A program made the translations under genes and the position numbers. The notes beneath the pieces are model-generated. The model searched no databases. It had not been told where the DNA came from and saw only the letters and a list, made by a program, of their open reading frames with translations. From positions 1,364,001-1,428,000 of the forward strand of contig JAHREC010000045.1 of the NCBI GenBank assembly GCA_020081605.1: DNA of 64,000 nt, in the 5' to 3' direction. Positions 36,629 to 48,200 of this stretch are shown here, in pieces. Within the stretch, counting starts at the first letter, position 1. Each line of letters opens with the position of its first letter. This DNA is from Albifimbria verrucaria. Its lineage: Eukaryota; Ascomycota; Sordariomycetes; Hypocreales; Stachybotryaceae.

Positions 36629-39600
36629 ACTCGGGGCCGGTACGGAGAGACGGGAACTGAGATTGTCGTCGTTGTCGTCGCCCTCAGGCCCATGCCATGA
36701 GCGCCGGAGCGCACAAGCTTCGATTGGTTCGTGGCACAGCTGTTCTCGACAATGTCATGAACAAGTTGTGAACGAGGAGGAAAGGAGACAAGCCTTGGGA
36801 CGCTCCCACCAGGGAGAGACGAGGGCATGCACAAAAGAGAAGGGAACACGACATGGGTGTCCCACACCCTCCGCAGCTCTGCGCAGGCCTAGGCTACGGC
36901 AAGGTCCAAGCGGAACATCCTGGTCAGCGAATGCGACTTAATTTCCCTTGACGTTGAGCCAAGCCATCACGTGGCGATGGGTTACAGTTGCATTGAGAAG
37001 AGGGCGAAGCTGCGGGAAGATCCTTCTGCGTGTGGCACGGAAATCCTGTTTTCTCAAAGGAGACAAAATCGTCTACGATATGCGCTCACGATGAACGGTT
37101 TTGGTGGATTGCATGTCTGTCATACTGATCTGCTACGAGCACTGAGAGACCCACGTCTGGATCTCTCGGAAAGAAACAAGCGAGAACCAAAACAAAAGAG
37201 GGACCAACGCGATTTGCTAATCTCTTCATGCCTGCTTGTCTAACAAGAAAAGGCGGGTACGCGAGGCCCCGGTCGGCCCAACCCTCGTGGGAGCCACCAA
37301 CGCAGACCGGGGTGAGAACGGTGTTGGTGGGTCGGGATCCTCGATGTTGAACCCATCCATGACGATTAGTTGGCCCGTTAAGCGAGGCCGACCGTTGCTT
37401 CTTTGTCCGTGCCCAACAGTTCCTTGCTGTTCCTGACAAAGGATTAATCAGACGACGAGGCGCGGTTGTGGCTTTAAGACACCGATTTAGAACGTTCCAT
37501 AGAACACTTGGCGTCATTTTACTCTGCACATTCCTTACACTGGGGACTTGAAGTTCCTCGATTGATCTTTTCTTCGAGAACAACGTCTTGAGCTACTGTT
37601 ATAGCAGGGCAAGTGGCACTGTATTGGTGTATTGGAAAGCTCATCCTTCAGCCTCAGCTTGGGGAATGTCGAGGTTTCTTTTTCTTCCTGAGCTTTTCCG
37701 GTGCAACTTTGGGCCGACCGATACGTTGAAGTGGGCGGACGGCCTGCATTGCAACGCTGACAATCTTTCTGTGCTGAGATTTTGATGCTGCGCCGGCCCC
37801 GAGTTATAAAGCTAGGCCATGGCATCCCATTGGATAATGTGTTGAGGCAAGTGGGAGACGATATTATTGACGATATCTTCATAGAGAGAAGCAGTCCAGT
37901 TCACTATGACTTCAATATATCATGTCCAAGGTTGCAATAGCTGCTCGCACAACACGGGTGTGTTGTACTCCATAGCACATGGCATGGTGCACCCACTCCA
38001 ATTGCTCTGTTAAACGAACATGTGTTACTACTGTATCCCACAGCATCGATGTTGGTACACAATTATTTACACTACTTCTTTGCGACATTTCTAGCTGGTC
38101 TGTCTAAATATTCAGCTTTCGGACCAAAAACGATAAGCGTCTTGTCGTGCATGTAGAATTGACATGTCCAGTAGCCTCCGTGTGTCAGGTTAGTCAGAGC
38201 CAAAATGCAACGTCCGAGCCTCAGGTGGCTCATGTCACTCATCAATATGGTAGTCTGTTTTAGCCAGAACAAATTGGCACACCACTAGGGATTTAGATGT
38301 ACAAGTACAACCGAGCTTGAAGGATTACAGTTACCTGAACTGGATGCATTCCTTCGTCAGCTGTTGACGATCATGGCTACCCTTTATCTCTTCTGTGTTG
38401 CAGTAGTGGTGGGGTGCGCTGAAAAGGTACGCTGGAAAAGTTGCGAAACTGTGTGCATATTGCGTAGAGTTGGATTCAACTGCTACAATTCTTGTCTTTA
38501 TATTGTAGATCGGACGCACCGATCAATTTGCAGCGCCTAGTCAAGGTTCCCTTGCCACGATAACACCCAAATTACTGTACACGAGGACGATCATTAACAT
38601 GGAACAAAGGCCCCCAATGCCAATCTTACCACAATCAAGCGAAGGGTCCACAATGATGCAGCCGAACCTTCAGTCAGAATGCACAGACCTTTGAAACTGA
38701 GGCAGTCAAGCCCAAAACTGCACACTCTCATTGTTGAATCCTCGAGGTGATGTTGAGGTTTGCCCAGTAGATTACTTACTGATGTATTCGAGAAAGACAC
38801 GTATATATTGTTGTACTCTTAATACCGGCACTCTTGGCTTTCAAAAACGGCATCTCACGTAGTCCATGGCTAAAGCAGGCATGTGCATTTTAGATACCCT
38901 TGAACCATGCATCTGAATGGGATCTGCGTACTTTATCTAGTTGTGCTTCTGAATATAGAACAACCTCCATATATCAGAGCTACTTCAACACCCCGGAGTT
39001 TATATTCATCTATGGCAAAGCCGCACTCACAATTGAAAAGCTTCGACAATGAGCGTTCTGCAACAACAGATGCCGATGGGAAAATATCGACGGATGTTTT
39101 GGCTTGACGCAGCGCATTTCTAATCAAAGAGTCTTACTAATATCAAGCACTTACTGTACTAAGTCTATGCAAGTACAGTTCATGGGTGCCAAGCCTTTAT
39201 CCTCGAAAACCCCAGCACTTGATGCATCCTGACTGAAGCTTCACATTTACTGCGATGATAAGGATTCCATGGGAAAATGGTGCCCTTCTGCAAGCTCTCA
39301 TATTCACTATTCTGATACCTTTAATTATTTGATCGTTGTGCTCGCCATTAAGGTCACTCCTGCCACGCTTATAAGTCTTCGAAGTTTCCGAATTATTCTG
39401 CAAAAAATGATGGGTAACAACTAGTCTACCCAAGGAAAGAAACAGTGCTTGAAATATGATCTCAATTTTAAATCCCATTAATCTCGTAAGCGTAAGCTGT
39501 TGAGTTGCTGGGTGGGTTCTGGAGAATTGTAAGCTAGTAGAGAGAGATACATTAGCCAGAATTCGTATTGACAACTGAGAGAACGGAGTGTAGGGGAGAC

Positions 39601-39655
39601 ATTATTAATGAGCTTACAGTGTTGCCAGAATAATTGATTTGGCGGACACCAAGAC
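36629..39655. other. Gene-free 3-kb region
   Basis: Contains the promoter of the PAN-domain gene at its left end. Minus-strand stretches at 38072-38519 keep short Cys-containing frames but no start, signal peptide or joinable splice sites could be defined. No mobile element or RNA gene was recognised. Confidence 0.45.
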
Positions 39656-40989
39656 TTATGGGTGCACCGGTGTCAGTTTTGTCTCCCTTCCAATCGAATC
39701 GTAAGGTCGAAACGCGGACTGAGCCTCGTTGAGGAGTCCCAAGGCTGTCAATCCGCTAACTTTGATCTCATACGGACCTTGGATGGTCCTCGTACCAGCA
39801 ATAAGTTTTCCAACAGTGCCTGAAACTGTTGCAAATACATCAAAAAGTCGGTCGCTTGAAGAGACTGTAGCAACTCTGTTACCAGTCATATTTGCATAAT
39901 GTCGGTATAAATACCACTCGCCATTCGGACGATAAGTGTTTCCACTTCGAAAGACGAGATTAGCCATAGTATCGTGGAGACCTTGACCGCTACCCCAGTT
40001 TGCTCGAAGCCCTCGTAGGTTGTAACGCTCAAGCTGGGCGAGATACCAGGCAGAAGTACCTGGGTTCTGTTCAGTAGGCCAGGCATATTCGTTCACATCA
40101 ATAGGTCTCTGAGGCAGGCCATGGCGGGTTCGTAGTGCATTAAAGTCAGGAATAGTTCGATCAGGATCACGTTCCCAGGAGCCGATCTGATGCCACGAGT
40201 ATATATCAGGAACTGCATTATTTTGAAGAACGTGAGCCATCCACGTATTCCATGTGTCACGGTCGAGACTCGGAGCATGAGCTCCGGAAGGTCCGCTGAT
40301 CAAAGTACTAGGAAGCTCCCTCCTATGAACCCATATTATTAGTTCACCTATTGGATGTAAGATTTAACCATTGGCTAGGAAAACAAGTACTCTTACCTGA
40401 TGATCTGATGAGCTCGGACATAATATTCCAAAAATTGGTTCCATGGACGAGCCCAGAAAATGTCGAGTTCTGGCTCGTTCCAGATATCAAATACTAGTCC
40501 AGGCAGCATATTGTTGGCTTTGAGATCACTGACAAGTTGCTTGTAGAAGCTCTCCATCAGTGACCAGTCACCATTGTCCCCTGGATAGATACCATTGCCC
40601 AGCCCGCCATCGGCACCCCAAAGGTCATGCGGCAGAAGGAGGAAATCACCTCCATATTTTCGGGTAGTGCGATAGTTGGACAATGTGGAATTAAAGCGCC
40701 CAATGTAGCCCTGATAACCTCCTACTGCCCATCCCTTCGATGGCAGTTGGGCACCACCCGCACGGGAGGTGCGGAACTTGATGCTTGTTATGAGGTTTGA
40801 TGGTATAGTGGTGTCTGCTTGAACAGAGTTATCAGGAAATCCATAGATGAAGCCGGATCCCAGAAAAGTTGCTGCCCCGGTCTGTTGTGCGAAATTGACA
40901 TTAGCGGTACCTCGAGGGGCTTGACGAGACACAACAGAGGCTCCGGAAGAATGGAGTATAAAGGACAACGACAGAATTGATAGCTTCAT
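39656..40989 (-). CDS. Secreted clan GH-A glycoside hydrolase, GH39-like
   Basis: 418 residues in two exons, 40989-40397 and 40319-39656, joined at a 77-base intron without any break. A signal peptide starts MKLSILSLSFILHSSGAS. Domain marks are FDIWNEPELDIFWARPW, where the Glu of NEP is the acid/base residue, and IDVNEYAWPTEQN, with the likely nucleophile Glu, both positions typical of clan GH-A. GFIYGFPDN near the N-terminus and the overall form recall GH39 beta-xylosidase-like or exopolysaccharide hydrolases, but the exact family needs a profile search. It sits beside an MFS sugar permease and an SDR, implying that the product of hydrolysis is imported and oxidised. Confidence 0.8.
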
Positions 40990-41080
40990 GATGCAATTAA
41001 AGGTAACTGCTAAATATTACGGTGTCTTAATTTGCTGTCTGATAGCGTGTAAGTTACAAATTTTCATGCTTTGGAGCAGG

Positions 41081-41087
41081 ATATATA
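41081..41087 (-). promoter_or_regulatory. TATA-like element of the GH-A hydrolase gene
   Basis: ATATATA lies 92-98 bases upstream of the hydrolase ATG at 40989, the expected distance for a fungal TATA box. Assigned by position and sequence only. Confidence 0.4.
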
Positions 41088-41654
41088 GACTGTTTTAAAC
41101 ATGAACCCCGAGCTCAAAACAAACATTAATCATGATTTTTTCATGATCCTCATCATGAATAGTTTCCGCGACGGAAAATAATCTAAGTGTTCTCCTATTC
41201 GAGCGGCATTTCTTACTTAACCTTGATTGCGGTCTTGCCTCCTCATTATTCTCATAGGACCGGGTGTATGGTGAGCCCAATCAGCGCTTCCTTTCAACCC
41301 TTTTTTTTTCACGGAGTAAATCCTGTTTCCGTCGGACTGAAATCTGCCGAAACGCTTAGATCGGCAGTTACAAAGGGCCAATTCGCAGGGCACTTGGAAC
41401 GCAGTAAGGTAGCAACACGCGGGGAAGTGGGACAAGACTGTCTACTACTCGCTCAATATGAATTAGTTCGGTCTATCGATTGAATCACGCCAAATGCCGT
41501 AGCAATACAAGGTAGGACATCATGCTCAGTAGCATTTAAGCTGCAACTATTAGAGCTGTACGCATAACTTTACATCTGGTTTTAATGGTGTCAGTGAGAT
41601 ACAGGTTTCCACATGTTCTCAGATCGTCGAGCCCATATCGAAACGGTTTCAAAC

Positions 41655-41684
41655 GCTGTCAAGTTCAAGTTGACAGCTTGAACT
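41655..41684. repeat. Interleaved inverted repeats
   Basis: Two perfect 8-base inverted repeats overlap. GCTGTCAA (41655-41662) pairs with TTGACAGC (41670-41677), and AGTTCAAG (41662-41669) pairs with CTTGAACT (41677-41684), each with a 7-base loop. The two hairpins exclude each other. Located 110-140 bases past the permease stop and about 670 bases before the hydrolase start. Confidence 0.7.
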
Positions 41685-41793
41685 CATCCTATGATTTGCC
41701 TGTGTATGTATTCTACCAGAATCACAATTGATAAATGGTATGGAAATTCGCGTGCTGTTTTAAAACTTCTGCAAATAAGATTCCACAAACGAC

Positions 41794-43455
41794 TCATTCA
41801 TTCTGCCCCATGAGGATTTCGTCCCCTTTTGCATATGCGTCGACTTTACATTCAGCAAATTGAGATGCTTTCACGCGGTGCTCAAACAAAATGTCGAGCT
41901 CCTCAAAAGTTTTGCCCTTGGTTTCAGGAAGCCGTAAGTATGTCCATGCAAAGAAAACAGCTGAACAGCCTCCCCAAAAGAACCCCGTCTTGCCACGCCA
42001 GTCACCAGCTGTTGGGTTTAGCATATATGGGTTTATAACATTGCAGATAATCTGTGCGACATAGTAAGCGATGCGGCTCAGACAAACGCTTTTGTTACGC
42101 AGTCGGGTAGATGATATCTCCGATATGATGGCGTAACAAATGGGTCCAACAGTCAGGTAATATATGCCCAACCAGCCGAACATCAGCCCAGCCTGGGCGT
42201 AGTTTCCGGCAACAGAATCAGTAGCTCCGACACTAACGAACCCAACAGTGGTTAGGATTGCGGTAAGAAGTCCAAGACCCCATAAATAGAGCGTGCGCCG
42301 ACCACAGCCATGTAGCAGAAACCAGGAAGCTATGGTTCCAAATGAGGCAATACCCAACCCTCCAACAGACATGCGGAATGAAATTGATTCAGGAAGGCCA
42401 GCTTGGACGAAGAAATAGGTAGGTGTACCTCCCATAGCAGAACCGCAGAAGGGTTGAGCTGCAAAAGCCATACAGGCTATCTCTGTGCGACGCATATCCG
42501 TCCCACGGAAACAGTCGAAATATGAGGTACCCTCATCCAAGTCCTTCTCAAGCTGATTTGTGTGTCTCATCATGGCTACTGTCTGTTTGGCATGTCCTTT
42601 TGAGAAGCTGAACTGAGACGGATAACTGACTCCTCTGCCTCATTAAACTTTCCAACCCGTACAAGATGCCAAGGCGATTCAGGAGCAAACCACAAAATAG
42701 CGAAGAGTGGCAGTGGCCAGGCCCATTGTATGGCAAATGGTATGCGGTAGGACCACCGAGTTTCGTTCTCAGAGAAGGCTGCCTGAACGCCAGCCGAGAC
42801 GAGCTGGCCTAGGGCCCAGCAGAAGTTGACATGAACAGTCAAATAACCTCGCAGAGCCATTGGACAGACTTCTGAAGCGTAAGCAGGCGCTGTGGTGGCA
42901 AAGACTAGGCTCAGAAGTTAGTGCTTTCGAGAATATCCGAGTCAAAGTACCTACCTCCCCAGGGATACCACAGAGAAACTGGCCGACCAAAAGGACTGGC
43001 AAGTTTGGCGAAAAGAAAGAGATGAAGATGAAGACACAGATAGCAATTAAAGAAACGAGAAGAACCTTCCGATAGCCAAACTTGTGGGTAAAGTAGCCGT
43101 TTGCAAAGGCACCTATGATAGTACCCACACTCACAGCGTTGCTGAGGCCATTCTGCCACGAAGCGGTGATCTGATACGATTCAGTCTCCGGTATGTATTC
43201 ACCGTAATGTTTTCTGAAGGCTGGCTGGGCAAAGAAGGAACTGATAAGGACAATATCGTAGCCCTCCATTATGATAGCACAGGACACTAGAACAGACCAC
43301 ATTGCAGCTTTAGGATAGCGCTTGACTGCTCCCATGAAACTGAGATTATGCTCCTCATCGGCGGCTTGTTTGGCAAGCGTGTAGTCGAAGCCATCTGGTG
43401 CAGATTCCGGATGTTGAACTGTTTGGGATAGCTCCATGTCTTCAACTACAGGCAT
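41794..43455 (-). CDS. MFS sugar transporter
   Basis: Twelve-helix plasma-membrane permease of the fungal hexose/alpha-glucoside-type family. Start chosen at 43455 (MPVVEDMELSQTV); exons 43455-42955 and 42904-41794, intron 42905-42954. Marks include MEGYDIVLISSFFAQPAF in helix 1, the loop GYRKVLL, CGIPWG across the splice, APESPWHLVR (PESP motif), and PETKGKTFEELDILFE at the end. Breaks at about 42961 and 42602 are repaired by one base each in C and A runs. Inferred 537 residues. Divergent to the SDR gene at 44021 and followed by the GH-A hydrolase. The general-alpha-glucoside permease branch is the best guess, but the sugar cannot be named. Confidence 0.88.
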
Positions 43456-44020
43456 TATGAAGGATGTTACAAACTTGTTGACTGATTTTACAGTCCAAAG
43501 TTTCGTCGACGATTGTTCCACTGAGCAATGAGTACCGAGAAGACATTAAATATCACACTCGAAACCTGGAAGCAGCGGGGTCCGTAAATGTGACCTGGGC
43601 ATCCAATGGATATTTATTCACGCCATGCTACTTCAGATCAACACGGAAAGAAGTATCTCCCTCTTTCTTGTACCAAATTCCCCAATCGGAGGGCATTGCA
43701 ACATCATGAAGTAGGCCTTTGCCTGACTGTCAGCCAATTACGAAAGGGTTCCTTAGACTACTACCACCCTAACAACACAGCTCGCACAGCTTAGGAAAAC
43801 GTAAACAAGAAGTTCCATTAAATATCAAGTTTCTTTTTGAGGCTAAGAAGTCGTAAGCTGCGTATGCTGCATACGGTTGACCCAAGACAGCGCCACAGCC
43901 GATCCATGCCGTTTATAAACGCACATCGTACATCCTTGACCTCCCAACATGAAAGATTCATTCTTAGATCATATTCAAACTTGCGGAAGCTACTAATCCA
44001 TTCCTATACTCTTTACTAAA
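43456..44020. promoter_or_regulatory. Divergent promoter of MFS permease and SDR
   Basis: 565 bases separating the opposite start codons at 43455 and 44021, without a credible gene. Shared control of permease and dehydrogenase is likely from this layout. Confidence 0.5.
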
Positions 44021-44813
44021 ATGGCTTCGAGCGCACGCTCCGTTTCCAAATACCTGGAGTCAGTGTTTGGACTCGCTGGCAAAGTCGCAGTCGTTACTGG
44101 TGGTAGCTCCGGTATCGGCCGCGAAATGGCGACAGCTCTAGCAATGGCTGGCGCGTCGGTGGTGATAGTTGCAAGGCGGCCAGAGTCTCTTGCTGAAACT
44201 GTTGACAAGATATCTGCCACAGGAGCTCAGGCACACGGGTTTTCACTGGATGTCGGCGACTCTGAAGCGTTGGAAAAGGCGGTGGCTTCTATCAACAAGA
44301 AGCATGGTGTACCAGATATACTTGTGAATGCAGCTGGGAACAACCACAGACCACACATGGATCAACTGTCCAGAAAGGAATGGGAAGATACAATGGCCGT
44401 CAATCTGAACGCGCCCTTTTTCTTGGACAAGCCTGGGGCCCGAGAATGGCGGAAAGGGGAGTGGGAGAATCATCAACGTTGTAAGCCAGCAAGCATTCCG
44501 GGCTTACGGCAATAGTGGTGCATATGGTGCCAGTAAAGGTGGTCTTGTTGCGTTGACTAGGTCACAGGCTGAGGCATGGTCATCTCGTGGAGTACTGTGT
44601 AACGCAGTAGCCCCAGGAGTTGTGGACACGCCATTGACTGCGGCTGTCTTCGATGACCAAGATAAGATCAAGGCGCATGCGTCGAGAACCATGATTGGAA
44701 GAAATGGGATCCCAACGGACTTTGCCGGGGTTGCGTTGTTTCTAGCAAGCAACGCCAGTCTTGCAGTTACAGGGCAGACAATTTTTGTAGATGGAGGCTA
44801 CTCTGCCACTTGA
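44021..44813 (+). CDS. Short-chain dehydrogenase/reductase, sugar-type
   Basis: NAD(P)-dependent oxidoreductase. Visible marks are the cofactor motif VTGGSSGIG, ARRPESL after beta strand 2, NAAGNN, the catalytic Ser in VSQQAF and the YxxxK pair in YGASKGG, and the C-terminal GQTIFVDGGYSAT of classical SDRs. Two breaks, near 44435 and 44462 in G runs, are each repaired by one G and give 264 residues, the usual length. No intron. Closest in form to 2-deoxy-D-gluconate 3-dehydrogenase, gluconate 5-dehydrogenase and related sugar or uronate enzymes. Divergent neighbour of a sugar permease, so it probably oxidises the imported sugar. Confidence 0.85.
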
Positions 44814-45207
44814 GGTGAAGGGAATCTGACTGGGCTTCGCAGCTTTTGGGTGATAAGGAATGCCGTTTCAATAAGAAAGGCACTATCGCGTCAAAAATCA
44901 CTACACTTATCATCAATCAATTGGAACCCAGCTTTTGTCAATATCTTTGATGAGTTCAGTTCAGATGTCAGCACTTCCTAGAAAAGTGAATAAATACGCG
45001 CCATTTGAAAACTCTTATTCTGCTCATTGTATAATTATTAAGGCTAGATGAAATCCCTGGCCGATCAAAGCATTCAAGTAAATAAACAACATAGATACGA
45101 ATAACCCCATCCCAGTGCGTAGTCCTTCTAAGAGAGTGTTACTGGGCCTAGCAACCTCCTCTCTCGCGTATAATGTAAAAATTGGTACCTCGGAATGTTG
45201 CAGTGAA
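44814..45207. other. Convergent intergenic region
   Basis: 394 bases between the SDR stop and the 3' end of the minus-strand repeat gene. Nothing else seen. Confidence 0.5.
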
Positions 45208-48200
45208 TCAAAGCGCAACGCAAACATTCAGAATAGGAGAACAGATTCCTATGAGACACGACCTGCCTGAACCACAAGACTGTCCAAGACTAGCCCCTGT
45301 CGAACCTGTCGAGCCGGTCGAACCAGTCGAACCAGTTGAACCAGTTGAACCAGTTGAACCAGTTGAACCAGTTGAACCAGTTGAACCAGTTGAACCAGTT
45401 GAACCAGTTGAACCAGTTGAACCAGTTGAACCAGTTGAACCAGGGGATCCAGTCGAGCCAGTCTGGCCGATACAAATACCAGCAACACCACAAATTTCAA
45501 GACCTACAATCGTACAGTCTGCGTTCGTTCGGCATCCACCATTTCCAGTCGAAGGAGTAGAGCTACCCCCGCCAGTCGAAGGAACAGAACTACCGCCTCC
45601 AGTTGATGGACCAGCATTGCTACCTCCAGTCAATGAGCCAGAAATGCACACACCGGCAACACCGCAGATTTCTAGGCCGGCAATGGTACAGTCTGCATTA
45701 GACTGGCATCCGCCACTTCCAGTTGATGGACCAGACGTACCGCCGCCAGTGGAAGGCACAGAGCTACCGCCCCAGTTGATGAGCCTGAAATGCATACTCC
45801 AGCGATACCGCAGATTTCTAAGCCGAGGATAGTGCAGTCTGCATTTGTCTGGCATCCCCGCCTCCAGTGACTGGCTCAGAGGATCCTCCAGTAGTTGGAG
45901 AACCGGAAATGCATACACCGGCGACACCACATATCTCAAGTCCGATAATTGTGCAATCAGCATTTGATTGGCATTGTCCTTCTGTTCCAGTTGAAGGGCC
46001 AGATGTGCCACCGCTACTTGGAGAACCAGAAATACATATGCCAGCAACGCCGCATATCTCGAATCCTAAAATCGTACAGTCCGCATTGGATTGGCACCTG
46101 CCACTTCCGGTGGATGGATCAGACGAGCTTCCATCAGTCGGCGAACCGGAAATGCATATACCAGCAACACCACATATTTCAAGGCCCACGATGGTGCAAT
46201 CAGTATTAGACTGACATCCACCACCACCCGAAGAGCCTCCAGTAGTCGGGGAACCAGATATGCATACACCAGCAACGCCACAAATCTCAAGTCCTGCAAT
46301 GGTACAGTCTGCATTGGACTGGCACCCACCTCCGGTGGATGGGTCAGAAGAGCCTCCAGTGGTTGGAGAACCAGAGACACATATACCAGCGACACCACAA
46401 ATCTCGAGTCCAGCAATTGTGCAATCAGCATTTGACTGGCATCCTCCTGTTCCAGTCGAAGGGCCGGTTGTGCTATCACCACCAGCTAAGGAGCCAGAAA
46501 CACATACGCCGGCAATACCGCATATCTCAAGGCCTAAAATAGTGCAATCGGCATTGGATTGGCACCCCTGTTCCAGATGAGGATCCGGCGATACATATGC
46601 CGCCAGGGCCACAGATCTCAAGGCCAGCGGCGGTACAGTCTGTGTTGGATTGACATTCTTCAGTTCCTGTTGGTGGCCCGGAAATACAAATGCCGGCGAT
46701 ACCACATATTTCAAGCCCAGCGATGGTGCAGTCCGCATTCGATTGGCATTCGGTATTGCCGCCTCCTGTCGAGGGTCCAGCAATGCATATGCCAGCAAGA
46801 CCACACACTTCAAGCCCAGCAATATTGCAGTCTGCGTTTGACTGGCATGTACCATCGCCGCCCCCTGTCGAAGGCCCAGCAATACATATACCAGCTACTC
46901 CACAGATCTCGAGTCCCGCCACAGTACAGTCTGCATTCGTCAGGCAACCACCACCTCCGGTTGATGGTCCAGCAATGCATATGCCAGCAACGCCGCAAAC
47001 CTCAAGTCCGGCGACAGTGCAGTCTGCGTTCGACTGGCATTCAGTGTCGTCACCTCCTGTCGAGGGCCCAGCAATGCATATCCCAGCTACACCACAAATC
47101 TCAAGTCCGACAATGGTACAGTCTGCATTTGACTGGCAGTTGGTGGCCTCACCTCCTGTTGCTGGTCCTCCAACACAAACACCAGCGATGTTGCAGATTT
47201 CCAGACCAAGTATCGTACAATCTGCATTTGACTGACATCCTCCGTTGCCTTCCCCAGTTGTAGGTTCACCAACACATACACCGGCTATATTGCAAATCTC
47301 TAGGCCTGCAATGGTGCAATCTGCATTTGATTGGCAAGCGCCTGTCGAAGACCCGCCGACACATACACCAAGGATGCTGCATATTTCAAGACCGAGGATG
47401 GTACAGTCTGCGTTCGATTGGCATATCTCGGTGCCAGTTGATGGCCCAGTGCCGCAAATGCCTGTAGCAGTATTGCAGACTTCCAAACCAGGGGTTGTAC
47501 AATCCGTATTGGACTGGCAACCGCCAGTTCCCGGGATGGTCCAGCAACACATACTCCGGTTGCTATATCGCAGATCTCGAGACCAGCAACAGTGCAGTCA
47601 ACGTTGGACGCGCACACACCATCTCCTGTGGAAGGGCCAGAAATACAGATTCCAGTGGCTACGTTGCACACGTTAAGACCAGCGACGGTGCAATCTGCAT
47701 TTGATGAGCATCCATTACCTCCTGTCGGAAGCTCAGCAACGCATACACCTGTTGCAACATTACAGATGCTAAGACCAGCAACGGTACAGTCGGCATTTGA
47801 TGAGCATCCTCCATTGCCTCCTGTGGAAGGTCCAGCAATACAGATGCCTAAAGTGACATCACAGACTCCTAGACCAGCAACAGTACAGTCTGAATTTGAT
47901 AGACATCCATCATCCCCTGTAGAAGGGCCACTGATACATACTCCAGTAGCGACGTTGCAAACCCCAAGGCCAGCAATGGTACAGTCAGTGTCAGATAGAC
48001 AACCATCAGCACCTCCTCCCGGTCCCGCAACACAGATGCTCAGACTTGGGTCGCAGATTTGGCCTGAAATCAGACAGTCGTTATTCGTGGAACAGCTTGT
48101 ACCTCCTGTGGAAGAGGGGACGCAGGCATTGTTGACACAGACGTTCGCACCTAAACAAGGAGGGTTGCAAGTGTTGGAAGACCCATCGGTTGGTGTGCAA

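Larger units (their letters stand above)
40990..41793. other. Intergenic region between hydrolase and permease
   Basis: 804 bases between two minus-strand genes, holding the hydrolase promoter and the permease 3' UTR. It includes an interleaved pair of inverted repeats at 41655-41684, listed separately. No gene. Confidence 0.5.

Noticed and set aside
37086..37583. Minus-strand frame of 165 codons in a gene-free region
   Set aside because: Basic, low-logic composition, no family signs, and overlapping frames on the other strand.
38072..38519. Possible two-exon small Cys-containing protein on the minus strand
   Set aside because: Cys-containing frames exist on both sides of a GTAACT donor, but no ATG, signal peptide or acceptor gives a joined frame.
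45182..45832. Plus-strand open frame with repeated Val-Glu-Pro
   Set aside because: It is the reverse reading of the nine-base minisatellite inside the minus-strand repeat gene; it has no signal peptide or cysteine logic.
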